64,000 nt of DNA from Pullichristensenella sp002068815 (GTDB lineage Bacteria > Bacillota > Clostridia > Christensenellales > Aristaeellaceae): NCBI GenBank assembly GCA_040772885.1, contig JAXGXF010000007.1, positions 62,001 to 126,000 on the forward strand. The letters run 5' to 3'. This document shows positions 39,292 through 47,374 of the stretch, piece after piece (position 1 is the stretch's first letter; the number at the start of each line of letters is the position of its first letter). Below the pieces are notes generated by a model that was not told the origin of the DNA, made no database searches, and worked only from the letters and a program-made list of their open reading frames with translations. The position numbers were made by a program, and so were the translations under genes.

Positions 39292-39320
39292 TTGACACCC
39301 GCGCGGAAACGCGGTATGCT
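39292..39320 (+). promoter_or_regulatory. iclR promoter
   Basis: TTGACA (39292-39297), 17-nt spacer, TATGCT (39315-39320). The spacer contains the palindrome CCGCG-CGGAAA-CGCGG. Confidence 0.7.
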
Positions 39321-39375
39321 GTACACGGATAAGAACGGCATTCCCATATGTGAACGCACGCGAGGAGGCGAGCCG

Positions 39376-40137
39376 ATGGCGGAGGTCCCGAACCGAACGC
39401 TCCAGCGGGGCTTGAACATGCTGGAGCTGTTGAGCCGACACCCCGGGGGTCTGGCGCTCTACGAGCTGGGCGAGGCGCTGGACCTGCCCCGCTCCACGGC
39501 GTTCAACCTCGCGCACACGCTGACCGACCTCGACTACGCCTGGTTCAACGCCGAGACCGGCAAGTATTCGCTCGGGCTTCGGATGTTCGAGGTCGGCTCG
39601 GGCGCGATCAACAGCATCGACGTGATGCGCGTCATCCGCGGCTGCATGGCCGAGATTCACCAGCAGGTCAACGAGACGATGCACCTGGGCATCGCCTCGG
39701 GCATGGACATGCTCTACATCGACAAGCTCGAGTCGACGCGCTCGATCCGCATGATCAGCTACGTCGGCTCGCGGGCGCCCCTGTACGGGACGGCGCTCGG
39801 GAAGGCGGTGCTCGCGACGATGCGCGACGAGGAGGTGCGCGCGATGTACCGCGAAATCCCGCTGAAGCCGATCGGCCCGAACACCATCACGCGGCTGCCG
39901 GCCCTGATCGAGCAATTGCGCGCGATCCGCGAGCGCGGCTACGCCGTCGAGCGCGAGGAGTACAACGAGGGCGTCTGCTGCGTCGGCGTGGCGCTGAAAA
40001 ACCGGGACGGCCGCGCTCTGTATGCGTTGAGCGTGTCCGCCCCGGTGTTTCGCGTCGGAGACGCCGAGATCGAGCGGTATTCGGATTTGCTGCTGCAGGC
40101 GCAGCCGAGGATTGAAAGGTTTTTGAGAAGCGCCTAA
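39376..40137 (+). CDS. IclR family regulator of uronate catabolism
   Basis: A 253-aa KdgR/IclR-type protein. Winged HTH about residues 8-70 (RTLQRGLNMLELLSRHPGGLALYELGEALDLPRSTAFNLAHTL) and effector domain 85-250 (GMDMLYIDKLESTRSIRMISYVGSRAPLYGTALGKAVLA, GYAVEREEYNEGVCCVGVAL). In relatives the effector is 2-keto-3-deoxygluconate. ATG at 39376 follows GAGGAGG. Placed divergently from kduI and convergently with uxaC (4-bp 3' overlap), it is the obvious local regulator; repression versus activation is unknown. Confidence 0.9.
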   Translation: MAEVPNRTLQRGLNMLELLSRHPGGLALYELGEALDLPRSTAFNLAHTLTDLDYAWFNAETGKYSLGLRMFEVGSGAINSIDVMRVIRGCMAEIHQQVNETMHLGIASGMDMLYIDKLESTRSIRMISYVGSRAPLYGTALGKAVLATMRDEEVRAMYREIPLKPIGPNTITRLPALIEQLRAIRERGYAVEREEYNEGVCCVGVALKNRDGRALYALSVSAPVFRVGDAEIERYSDLLLQAQPRIERFLRSA

Positions 40138-41546
40138 CCCTTCTTCGCGAACCCGAAGTACCTCCGCGCGTTGTCCGCCGACACGCCGCGCACGATCTCG
40201 CCGAGCAATTCGAGGTCCTTCGGGAACATGCCCTCCTCGACCCACTCGCCGATCACATGGCAGAGTATCCGCCGGAAGTACTCGTGGCGCGGATAGCTCA
40301 AAAAGCTCCGGCTGTCGGTCAGCATGCCGACGAAGCCGGCGAGGTAGCCGATGTTCGCGAGGCTTTTGAGCTGCTCGGCCATGCCGTCGAGGTGGTCGTT
40401 GAACCACCAGGCCGAGCCGTGCTGGACCTTGCCGACCGCCTCGTCGTTCTGGAAGCAGCCGCAGAGGCTGTCGATGACCGGGTTGTCGCTCGGGTTCAGG
40501 CTGTAGAGGATCGTCCTGGGCAGCGCGCCGTCCTCCTCGAGCGCGCCGAGGAATTGGGCCGCCTCGGCGGACGGCGCGAAGTTGTCGATCGCGTCGTAGC
40601 CGCTGTCCGGCCCGAGCCTTCGGAACATGGCCGGGTTGTTGTTGCGCACGCAGCCGTAGTGCAATTGCATCGTCCAGTCCATCCGCCGGTACTCGCGCGC
40701 GGCGAACAGCATGAACGCGGTCTTGAACTTCGCTTGCTCGGAATCGCGTACCAGCGCGCCCGACAGCCGCCTTTCGAAGATCGCCTCGACCTCCGCCTCC
40801 GCCGCGGGCGCGTAGAACACCCGGCTCAGCGCGTGGTCGCTCAGCCGGCAGCCGTTTTCGGCGAAGAACGCCATCCGGACCCGGAGCGCGTCCTTGAGCG
40901 CCGCGAAGCTGTCGATCCGGACGCCGGAGCACTCCGACAGCTTCGAGAGATACTCGCCGTAGTCGGGCTTTTCGAGGTTCATCGCGCGGTCGGGCCGCCA
41001 CGCGGGCAGCACCGCGGTCGGGAACGACGGGTCTTTCGCGAGCTTTTGATGCCACTCGAGCGAGTCGACCGGGTCGTCGGTCGTGCAGATCGTTTCGACG
41101 TTGCTTCGGCCGATCAGCCCGCGCACGCCGTACCCGGGCTCCGCGAGCTTCCGCGCGCACAGCTCCCACACCTCGCGCGCGGTCTTGGATCCCAGCACGC
41201 CCTCGTAGCCGAAGAAGCGCCGAAGCTCCAAGTGGCTCCAATGGTACAGCGGATTCCCGATCGCGCGCTCGAGCACCGCCGCCCATTTCTCGAACTTCTC
41301 CCAGTCGCTCGCGCCGCCGGTGATGTATTCCTCGGGAACGCCCGCCGCGCGCATCAGCCGCCACTTGTAGTGGTCGGCCCCGAGCCACACCTGCGTGATG
41401 TTCTCGTAGCACGCATCCTCCCAGATTTCGCGCGGCTGGATGTGGCAGTGGTAGTCGATGATCGGGCATTTGGCCGCGACATCGTGGTAGAGCGCCCTCG
41501 CGGTCTCCGTCGGGAGCAAAAAATCCCGGTTCATGAACGCCTGCAT
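40134..41546 (-). CDS. uxaC: Glucuronate (uronate) isomerase
   Basis: Amidohydrolase-fold isomerase converting D-glucuronate to fructuronate and galacturonate to tagaturonate, 470 aa. The metal site begins H33-x-H35 in IIDYHCHIQPREIW. Other UxaC marks: GADHYKWRLMRAAGVPEEYITG, WSHLELRRFFG, TTDDPVDSLEWH, SVDGF-equivalent VLPAWRPDRA, and LTDSRSFLSYPRHEYFRRILC at the end. ATG at 41546 follows AAAGGAG. Own promoter (41573-41601). UxaB/UxuA are not in view, so non-unsaturated uronates need further genes elsewhere. Confidence 0.95.
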   Translation of the reverse strand: MQAFMNRDFLLPTETARALYHDVAAKCPIIDYHCHIQPREIWEDACYENITQVWLGADHYKWRLMRAAGVPEEYITGGASDWEKFEKWAAVLERAIGNPLYHWSHLELRRFFGYEGVLGSKTAREVWELCARKLAEPGYGVRGLIGRSNVETICTTDDPVDSLEWHQKLAKDPSFPTAVLPAWRPDRAMNLEKPDYGEYLSKLSECSGVRIDSFAALKDALRVRMAFFAENGCRLSDHALSRVFYAPAAEAEVEAIFERRLSGALVRDSEQAKFKTAFMLFAAREYRRMDWTMQLHYGCVRNNNPAMFRRLGPDSGYDAIDNFAPSAEAAQFLGALEEDGALPRTILYSLNPSDNPVIDSLCGCFQNDEAVGKVQHGSAWWFNDHLDGMAEQLKSLANIGYLAGFVGMLTDSRSFLSYPRHEYFRRILCHVIGEWVEEGMFPKDLELLGEIVRGVSADNARRYFGFAKKG

Positions 41547-41572
41547 GCGGCACACTCCTTTCCGATGAGGTC

Positions 41573-41601
41573 ATTATACAGGAAGCATTTGGGATTTGCA
41601 A
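41573..41601 (-). promoter_or_regulatory. uxaC promoter
   Basis: TTGCAA (41596-41601), 17-nt spacer, TATAAT (41573-41578) on the minus strand. Confidence 0.8.
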
Positions 41602-41706
41602 CCGCGCGCGCATCGAACAAAATGCCGGTTTCGTTGTTATTCCAACGGTTTGGACACGGAAATTATGGTAGAATGGTCGCATCAGAGCTGAGGGAGGGAT
41701 TGGAAA

Positions 41707-42021
41707 ATGGTGGAACAGGTTTTCAAATTGGCGCAGGGGGACGGGAAGGCGATCGCGAGGGTGCTCTTCGACGAGAACGTTCACTACCTGCACATGGTGT
41801 TTCCGCAGAACGAGGGACTTCCGGAGCACTTTTCGAACTCGAACGTCTACATGACCGTCGTCCGCGGCCGGCTCTCGATCGGGCTGGGCGAGCAGGAAAT
41901 CCACGCGTACCCGGCCGGCACGATGCTGAAGATTCCGTTCAACACGAAGATGAACGTCCGGAACCTCGACCCGGACACGCTCGAGCTGATCGTCGTCAAG
42001 GCCCCGGCGCCGAAGGGGTAG
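41707..42021 (+). CDS. Small single-domain cupin
   Basis: A 104-aa double-stranded beta-helix protein. Cupin turns are seen at LPEHFSNSNVYMTVVRGRLSIGLGEQEIHAYPAGTMLKIPFNTKMNVRN, but the first motif has HFSNSN in place of H-x-H and the third lacks the His, so the metal site is degenerate and it may bind rather than catalyse. ATG at 41707 follows GAGGGA. A 5-4-5 palindrome TCCAA-CGGT-TTGGA (41641-41654) lies upstream. Next to uxaC, but its partner is the DUF6125 gene 4 bp downstream. Function unknown. Confidence 0.7.
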   Translation: MVEQVFKLAQGDGKAIARVLFDENVHYLHMVFPQNEGLPEHFSNSNVYMTVVRGRLSIGLGEQEIHAYPAGTMLKIPFNTKMNVRNLDPDTLELIVVKAPAPKG

Positions 42022-42025
42022 CCCC

Positions 42026-42544
42026 GTGAACAACCAAGGCGTGCTGGAGGGCCGCACGAAGGCGGAATTGATCGACCTCATCGGCATTTACGCGAAGAAC
42101 TGGCTCGCGCTCGACGGACTGTGGTTTCAGTCGGTCGAGCGCAAGCTCGGCATGGACGAGGCGATGTTCCACGACGAGGAGGCCTGGCGCAGCTTCGCGG
42201 CGATCGAGGCGAGGCGGCTGAAGGCGTTTCTGAACCTGCCGGAGCGCGCCGGACTCGAGGGGCTGGCCCGGGCGCTCGAGCTTCGGTTCTACAGCAACCT
42301 GAACGCGTACGAGATCGTTCGGGAGGCCGACAGGCTCGTCTTTCGCAACGTCGAGTGCCGGGTGCAATCGGCCCGGGCGCGCAAGAACATGCCCTTCCAC
42401 CCCTGCAAATCCGTCGGCGTCATCGACTACACCGAGTTCTCAAAGGCGATCGACGACAGAATCCGCTGCCGGTGCATTAGCTGCTATCCGGACGTGACCG
42501 ACGAATCCGTGAGCTGCTCGTGGGAGTTTTCTCTGAATGAATAA
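42026..42544 (+). CDS. DUF6125 family protein
   Basis: A 172-aa soluble protein, start GTG at 42026, co-transcribed with the small cupin. It has the style of the DUF6125 family: a helical N-terminus (LIDLIGIYAKNWLALDGLWFQSVERKLGMDEAMFHDEEAW), then a Cys-rich C-terminus (C112-like in VFRNVECRVQSARARKNMPFHPCKSVGVIDYTEFSKAID, and CRCISCYPD) that may bind metal or a cluster. Length and the Cys pattern fit; function is not known to me. Ends at a bidirectional terminator. Confidence 0.65.
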   Translation: MNNQGVLEGRTKAELIDLIGIYAKNWLALDGLWFQSVERKLGMDEAMFHDEEAWRSFAAIEARRLKAFLNLPERAGLEGLARALELRFYSNLNAYEIVREADRLVFRNVECRVQSARARKNMPFHPCKSVGVIDYTEFSKAIDDRIRCRCISCYPDVTDESVSCSWEFSLNE

Positions 42545-42571
42545 AGGGCGGGCCGCAAGCCCACCCTTTTT
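42543..42571. terminator. Bidirectional terminator
   Basis: AAAGGGCGGGC/GCCCACCCTTT stem with T-tracts on both strands, between convergent DUF6125 and ilvB genes. Confidence 0.85.
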
Positions 42572-42574
42572 CGT

Positions 42575-44251
42575 TCAGACTTCCTCGGAGTAGATCATGT
42601 CGTCCTCCTTGCCCCCCGGCGGTATGATCGGGAACACGCGCTGGCCGGAGGGGATCGCGCAGTCGACGACGCAGGGGCCGTCGCACCGTAGCGCCTTTTC
42701 GAGCACGGGGCGTATCTCGCCGCTCTTTTCGATTCGGAACCCCGTCGCGCCGAACGCCTCCGCGAGCTTCACAAAGTCGGTCCTGCGGTCGATCTCGGTG
42801 AACGAGTAGCGCCCCTTGTAGAACAGCTTCTGCCACTGGTGGACCATGCCGAGCACGCGGTTGTTCATGACGACGACGACGATCTTGAGGTTGTTCGAGA
42901 CGGCGACCGCGAGCTCGGCCATGTTCATGTGGAAGCTGCCGTCGCCGGTGAACAGCACGACCGGCCGGCCCGGGCTTCCGACGGCCGCGCCGTTCGCCGC
43001 GCCCATGCCGTAGCCCATCGTGCCGAGACCGCAGGAGCTCAGAAAGCTCCGCGGGCGCGAGAACGGGTAATACTGCGCGACGAGCATCTGGTGCTGGCCG
43101 ACGTCCGTCGCGATGATCGCGTCCCGCCCGACGAGCGCGTGGAGCTCGGTGATGACCTCGCGCGGGTTCAGCTCGTCGCCGTCGCTCCGGGCGGACGGCA
43201 GCGCGTTCAGCGCCTTGTGCTGAAGCAACCTGTGCATCCAGTCCCGGTGCCGAAGCTCCGGGAGCATTTCGTCCAGCGCCTTCAATGCCGCGCCCACGTC
43301 CCCGTTAAGCGGTATGTCGGCGCGGACGTTTTTGCCGATCTCCTTCGGGTCGATGTCGAGGTGGATGACCGTCGCGTTCTTCGCGAAGTGCGCGCGGTTG
43401 CTCGCGACCCGGTCGGAAAAGCGCGCGCCGACCGCGAGCAGCAGATCGCAGTTCGCGACGGCCATGTTCGCGGTCGCGGTGCCGTGCATGCCGACGAGCC
43501 CGAGGTTGAGGTCGGCGTCCGCCGGCAGGCTCGTGAGCCCCATCAGGCTCGTGCAGACCGGCGCGTGAATTTTTTTGGCGAACGCGTGCAGCGCGCCCGC
43601 CGCGTCGGAGAACGTCGCGCCGCCGCCCGCGTAGATCAGCGGCCTTTCGCAGCGCCGGATCGCCTCCGCCGCCTTTTCAAGCGCATCCGCGTCCGGCGCG
43701 CGGTCGGGCAGGCGCACCGCCTTCGGCTGGGGGACGAAGGGCACCTTCTGCGCGGTGACGTCCTTCGGAAAGTCGATCAGCACCGGTCCCTTGCGCCCGG
43801 ACACGGCGATTTCAAACGCCTCGCGGACGATCGAAGCGATGTCGGCGGCGTCCCGGACGAAGTAGTTCTTCTTGACGACCGACCGGCTGATGTCTACGAT
43901 GTTGACCTCCTGAAAGCTGTCCCGCCCGATCAGGTCGCGCGCGACGTTTCCGGTGAGGGCTACAAGCGGCACCGAGTCGTGGTACGCGGTCGCGATGCCG
44001 GTGATGAGGTTCGTCGCGCCCGGCCCGGAGGTCGCGAGCACGACGCCGGTCCTGCCGGTCGAGCGCGCGTAGCCGTCGGCCGCGTGGCAGGCGCCCTGCT
44101 CGTGCGAGGCGAGTATGTGGCGGATGTCGCCGGCGCGCTCGTACAGCGCGTCGTAGATGTTGAGCACCGCGCCGCCCGGATAGCCGAACAGCACGTTTAC
44201 GCCCTGGTCGATCAGCGACTGTATCAATATCTGTGCGCCCGTATGGTCCAT
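42575..44251 (-). CDS. ilvB: Acetolactate synthase large subunit (copy 1)
   Basis: ThDP-dependent condensation of pyruvate with pyruvate or 2-oxobutanoate, 558 aa. Family marks: FGYPGGAVLNIYDAL, catalytic Glu in ASHEQGACHAADGYARSTG (near 51), SGPGATNLITGIATAY, QEVNIVDI; ThDP motif GDGSFHMNMAELAVAVSNNLKIVVVVMNN near 445-473; and QWQKLFYKGRYS. ATG at 44251. It is 15 bp after ilvA copy 2 and under its Ile-responsive attenuator, so this isozyme is probably dedicated to isoleucine; no small subunit gene is adjacent, unlike copy 2. Confidence 0.93.
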   Translation of the reverse strand: MDHTGAQILIQSLIDQGVNVLFGYPGGAVLNIYDALYERAGDIRHILASHEQGACHAADGYARSTGRTGVVLATSGPGATNLITGIATAYHDSVPLVALTGNVARDLIGRDSFQEVNIVDISRSVVKKNYFVRDAADIASIVREAFEIAVSGRKGPVLIDFPKDVTAQKVPFVPQPKAVRLPDRAPDADALEKAAEAIRRCERPLIYAGGGATFSDAAGALHAFAKKIHAPVCTSLMGLTSLPADADLNLGLVGMHGTATANMAVANCDLLLAVGARFSDRVASNRAHFAKNATVIHLDIDPKEIGKNVRADIPLNGDVGAALKALDEMLPELRHRDWMHRLLQHKALNALPSARSDGDELNPREVITELHALVGRDAIIATDVGQHQMLVAQYYPFSRPRSFLSSCGLGTMGYGMGAANGAAVGSPGRPVVLFTGDGSFHMNMAELAVAVSNNLKIVVVVMNNRVLGMVHQWQKLFYKGRYSFTEIDRRTDFVKLAEAFGATGFRIEKSGEIRPVLEKALRCDGPCVVDCAIPSGQRVFPIIPPGGKEDDMIYSEEV

Positions 44252-44266
44252 AGCGATTCCCTCCCG

Positions 44267-45475
44267 TCAGGATTCCATGACGATCCTGTATCCCGCGGCC
44301 TCGAGCTGGCGGATCAATTCCTGCCCGTGCTCGCGGCTCGTGACCTCGCAGGCGACGTGCAGTATCGCGTCGCCGATCGCGAGGTTCGTGCTGAGCCGGT
44401 CGTGCTGCACCATGATGATGTTCGCGCCGCACTTGACCATGACCTCCGAAAAGCGGTAGAGGCTCCCGGGGATGTCCGGCATCACCGTCTGGAACTTCAT
44501 CTGTCGGCCGCGCGTGACGAGGCCCTTTTCGACGACCTTGTGGATGAATCCGACGTCGATGTTGCCGCCGGAGAGCACGCAGACCGCGCGCTTTCCGGAG
44601 AGCTCGACATCGTGCCCGAGCGCCGCCGCGAGCGCCGCGGCCCCCGCCGGCTCGACGACCATCTTCGTGCGCTCGAGGAGAAGCAATATCGTCGAGGCGA
44701 TCTCGTCGTCGGTGACGGTCACCATCTCGTCGACGTGCTCGCGGATCAGTTGCGAGGTGAGCACGCCCGGCTTCTTGACCGCGATGCCGTCGGCGATCGT
44801 CGAGACCGCGTCCGTGCACACGTCCTTCTTCGTGCAGAAGCTCTTGACCATCGCGTCCGCGCCCGAGGCCTGCACGCCGATCACGCGCACGCGCGGGTTG
44901 ATCTGCTTGACGCACGCCGCCATGCCCGCGAGCAGCCCGCCGCCGCCGACCGGCACGAGGATCGCGTCGACGGTCGGAAGCGCCTGCAGTATCTCCAGCG
45001 ATATCGTGCCCTGCCCGGCGATCACGTCCGGGTCGTCGAACGGGTGGATGAAGCAGCCGTCTTGCTCCTCGCAGAGCTTCTTCGCGTGCTGGTAGGCCTC
45101 GTCGTAGCAGTCGCCGGCGAGCACGACAACCGCGCCGTAGCCCTCGGTCGCCGAGATCTTCGCAATCGGCGTCGTGCGCGGCATGACGATCGTCGATTTC
45201 GCGCCCATCGCGCGCGCGGCGTAGGCGACGCCCTGCGCGTGGTTTCCGGCGCTCGAGGCGAACAGCATCGGGATGTTTTCCGACTCCCGCGCGACGGCCG
45301 CGATCTTGTTGTACGCGCCGCGCACCTTGAACGAGCCGGTCTTCTGCAGGTTCTCGCACTTCAGAAACAGCTCCGCGCCCGACATCTCCGAGAACGTGCG
45401 CGACGAGTTGACCGGGGTCTTGTGGATCACGCCCTTGAGGTTGGCAGCCGCCAGCTCGAACTCCCTGAGCTTCAT
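44267..45475 (-). CDS. ilvA: Threonine ammonia-lyase with ACT domain (copy 2)
   Basis: Same 402-aa architecture as the copy at 98-1306 but a clearly different sequence. PLP K50 in GSFKVRGAYN, FASSAGNHAQGVAYAARAMG, VPVGGGGLLAGMAACV, C-terminal ACT segment from about 325 (MKFQTVMPDIPGSLYRFSEVMVKCGANI). ATG at 45475 follows GAGAGGG. Preceded by the Ile-rich leader peptide and terminator (45501-45631), so it is the biosynthetic isoleucine enzyme; feedback by Ile through the ACT domain is likely from the family. Confidence 0.94.
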   Translation of the reverse strand: MKLREFELAAANLKGVIHKTPVNSSRTFSEMSGAELFLKCENLQKTGSFKVRGAYNKIAAVARESENIPMLFASSAGNHAQGVAYAARAMGAKSTIVMPRTTPIAKISATEGYGAVVVLAGDCYDEAYQHAKKLCEEQDGCFIHPFDDPDVIAGQGTISLEILQALPTVDAILVPVGGGGLLAGMAACVKQINPRVRVIGVQASGADAMVKSFCTKKDVCTDAVSTIADGIAVKKPGVLTSQLIREHVDEMVTVTDDEIASTILLLLERTKMVVEPAGAAALAAALGHDVELSGKRAVCVLSGGNIDVGFIHKVVEKGLVTRGRQMKFQTVMPDIPGSLYRFSEVMVKCGANIIMVQHDRLSTNLAIGDAILHVACEVTSREHGQELIRQLEAAGYRIVMES

Positions 45476-45500
45476 AATACCCTCTCCAATCCTGAAACCT

Positions 45501-45546
45501 AAAACAAAACGCCCCTTGCCTGCACGGGAAGCGGGCAAAGGGCGTT
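45501..45546 (-). terminator. Attenuator terminator ahead of ilvA-ilvB
   Basis: On the minus strand AACGCCCTTTGCC pairs with GGCAAGGGGCGTT (45508-45546, one G-U pair), followed by TTTTGTTTT (45501-45509). It lies 17 nt after the leader-peptide stop and 26 nt before the ilvA ATG. An alternative upstream fold is possible with GCTTTC/GAAAAGC around GGCCCTAAGGCC (about 45550-45590). Confidence 0.88.
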
Positions 45547-45562
45547 CGCTTTTCGAAGGGCC

Positions 45563-45631
45563 TTAGGGCCGTTCTCTGAAAGCTGCGCGTCTTTGCCTGA
45601 TTCGAATGATAATGGACGAAAGAATCGACAT
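45563..45631 (-). CDS. ilv leader peptide (22 aa, isoleucine-rich)
   Basis: ATG at 45631 with GAAGGAGG upstream encodes MSILSSIIIRIRQRRAAFRE plus RP and TAA. Five Ile codons fall in the first 11 (ATT, ATT, ATC, ATT, ATC), with one Leu and no Val. Position between a consensus promoter and an intrinsic terminator, directly before ilvA, is the textbook arrangement of ribosome-mediated attenuation: stalling at Ile codons when Ile-tRNA is scarce would prevent the terminator. Too short for ordinary gene finders. Confidence 0.85.
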   Translation of the reverse strand: MSILSSIIIRIRQRRAAFRERP

Positions 45632-45664
45632 CGCCGCGCGCCTCCTTCTTTGTGAGTTTCAGCC

Positions 45665-45693
45665 AGTATACCGGAATCCGGCCGCGCTGTCAA
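45665..45693 (-). promoter_or_regulatory. Promoter of the ilv leader-ilvA-ilvB unit
   Basis: TTGACA (45688-45693), 17-nt spacer, TATACT (45665-45670) on the minus strand, starting about 25 nt before the leader ATG. Confidence 0.85.
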
Positions 45694-45709
45694 GCGAATT
45701 TTGGATAAA

Positions 45710-47374
45710 TTACTTGAGCACCGCGCCCCGGTTCGCCGAGGTGACGAGCGCGGCGTAGCGCCGGAGCCAGCCGCCGACGTCCGGCTGCTTCGGGACGTGC
45801 CCCGCGCGGCGCGCGGCGAATTCCTCGTCCGAAAGAAGCGCGTTCAGCCCCCCCGCCGGGATGTCGATCTCGAGCGCGTCCCCGTCCCGGAGCAGGCCGA
45901 TCTCGCCGCCGGCCGCGGCCTCGGGGCAGACGTGGCCGATCGACGCGCCGCGCGACGCGCCGGAGAACCGGCCGTCGGTGATCAGCGCGACCTCCTTGTC
46001 GAGCCCCATGCCCGCGAGCGCGGACGTCGGGTTCAGCATCTCGCGCATGCCGGGCCCGCCCTTCGGGCCCTCGTAGCGGATGACGACGATGTCGCCGGGG
46101 CGGATGCTTCCCGCGTAGATCGCGGCAATCGCCGCCTCCTCGCCGTCGAACACGCGCGCCGGCCCCGCGTGCCTGAGCATCTGGGGATCGACCGCGGACC
46201 GCTTGACGACCGCGCCCTCTCTGGCGATGTTCCCCCAGAGCACCGCGATGCCGCCGCTTTCGCTGTACGGGCTCTCGATCGGGCGGACGACCTCCGGGTC
46301 GAGGTTTTCGACGCCCGCGAGGTTCTCCGCGACGGTTTGCCCGGTGACGGTCAGGAGGCCGGTGTTCAGAAGCCCCTTCTTCGAAAGCTCCGCCATGACC
46401 GCGGGCACGCCGCCGGCGCGGTCGAGGTCCTCGACGTGGTGCCTCTGCCCGACCGGGGCCAAATGGCACAGGTTCGGCGTGCGCGCGCTGACCTCGCTGA
46501 TCTTTTCGAGGCTCATCGGCACGTGCGCCTCGTTCGCGATCGCGAGCAGGTGCAGCACGCTGTTCGTGCTGCAGCCCAGCGCCATGTCGACCGCGAGCGC
46601 ATTGGAAAACGCGTCCGGGGTCAAAATGTCGCGCGGGCGGATGTCCTTCTCGACGAGCTCCATCACGCGCATGCCCGCGCGCTTCGCGAGGTGCGTTCGC
46701 TGCGCGTACACCGCCGGGATCGTCCCGTTGCCCGGCAGCGCCATACCGATCGCCTCGGACAGGCAGTTCATGCTGTTCGCCGTGTACATGCCCGCGCACG
46801 AGCCGCAGCCGGGGCAGCACTCGCGCTCGTACTCGGCGAGCTCCTCCTCATCGATGATGCCCGCCTTCAAGCTCCCGACCGCCTCGAACATCTGCGAGAG
46901 GCTGATCGGCTGCTGCCCGTGCCGTCCGGCGAGCATCGGTCCGCCGCTCACGACGATCGAGGGGATGTTCACGCGCGCGGCGGCCATCAGCATGCCGGGC
47001 ACGATCTTGTCGCAGTTCGGGATCAGCACGAGAGCGTCGAACGCGTGCGAAACCGCGAGCGTTTCGACCGAATCTGCGATCAGCTCGCGCGACGGCAGCG
47101 AATAGCGCATCCCCGCGTGGCCCATCGCGATGCCGTCGCACACGCCGATCGCGGGCACCATGATCGGCGTGCCGCCCGCCATGCGCACGCCGGCCTTGAC
47201 CGCCTCGGCGAGCTTGTCTAAGTGTATGTGGCCGGGGATGATCTCGGTGAACGAGCTCACGACGCCGATCAGCGGGCGGTTCAGCTCCTCCGGCGTCAGC
47301 CCGCAGGCGTAGAGCAGGCTCCGGTTCGGCGCGCGCTCGACGCCCTTTGTGACGGTATGGCTGTTGAGCATCAT
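45710..47374 (-). CDS. ilvD: Dihydroxy-acid dehydratase
   Basis: Fe-S dehydratase of the Val/Ile/Leu pathway, 554 aa. Cluster and Mg ligands in LIPNCDKIVPGMLMAA (Cys), CCPGCGSCAGMYTANSMNCL, and GCSTNSVLHLLAIANEA. C-terminal ITDGRFSGASRGASIGHVCPEAAAGG is the catalytic loop (Ser base). ATG at 47374 follows GGAGGG. Its start overlaps the AAA ATPase stop by 4 bp. It is the last gene of the long leu-ilv transcript; a promoter for the separate ilvA unit starts just beyond its stop. Confidence 0.96.
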   Translation of the reverse strand: MMLNSHTVTKGVERAPNRSLLYACGLTPEELNRPLIGVVSSFTEIIPGHIHLDKLAEAVKAGVRMAGGTPIMVPAIGVCDGIAMGHAGMRYSLPSRELIADSVETLAVSHAFDALVLIPNCDKIVPGMLMAAARVNIPSIVVSGGPMLAGRHGQQPISLSQMFEAVGSLKAGIIDEEELAEYERECCPGCGSCAGMYTANSMNCLSEAIGMALPGNGTIPAVYAQRTHLAKRAGMRVMELVEKDIRPRDILTPDAFSNALAVDMALGCSTNSVLHLLAIANEAHVPMSLEKISEVSARTPNLCHLAPVGQRHHVEDLDRAGGVPAVMAELSKKGLLNTGLLTVTGQTVAENLAGVENLDPEVVRPIESPYSESGGIAVLWGNIAREGAVVKRSAVDPQMLRHAGPARVFDGEEAAIAAIYAGSIRPGDIVVIRYEGPKGGPGMREMLNPTSALAGMGLDKEVALITDGRFSGASRGASIGHVCPEAAAGGEIGLLRDGDALEIDIPAGGLNALLSDEEFAARRAGHVPKQPDVGGWLRRYAALVTSANRGAVLK

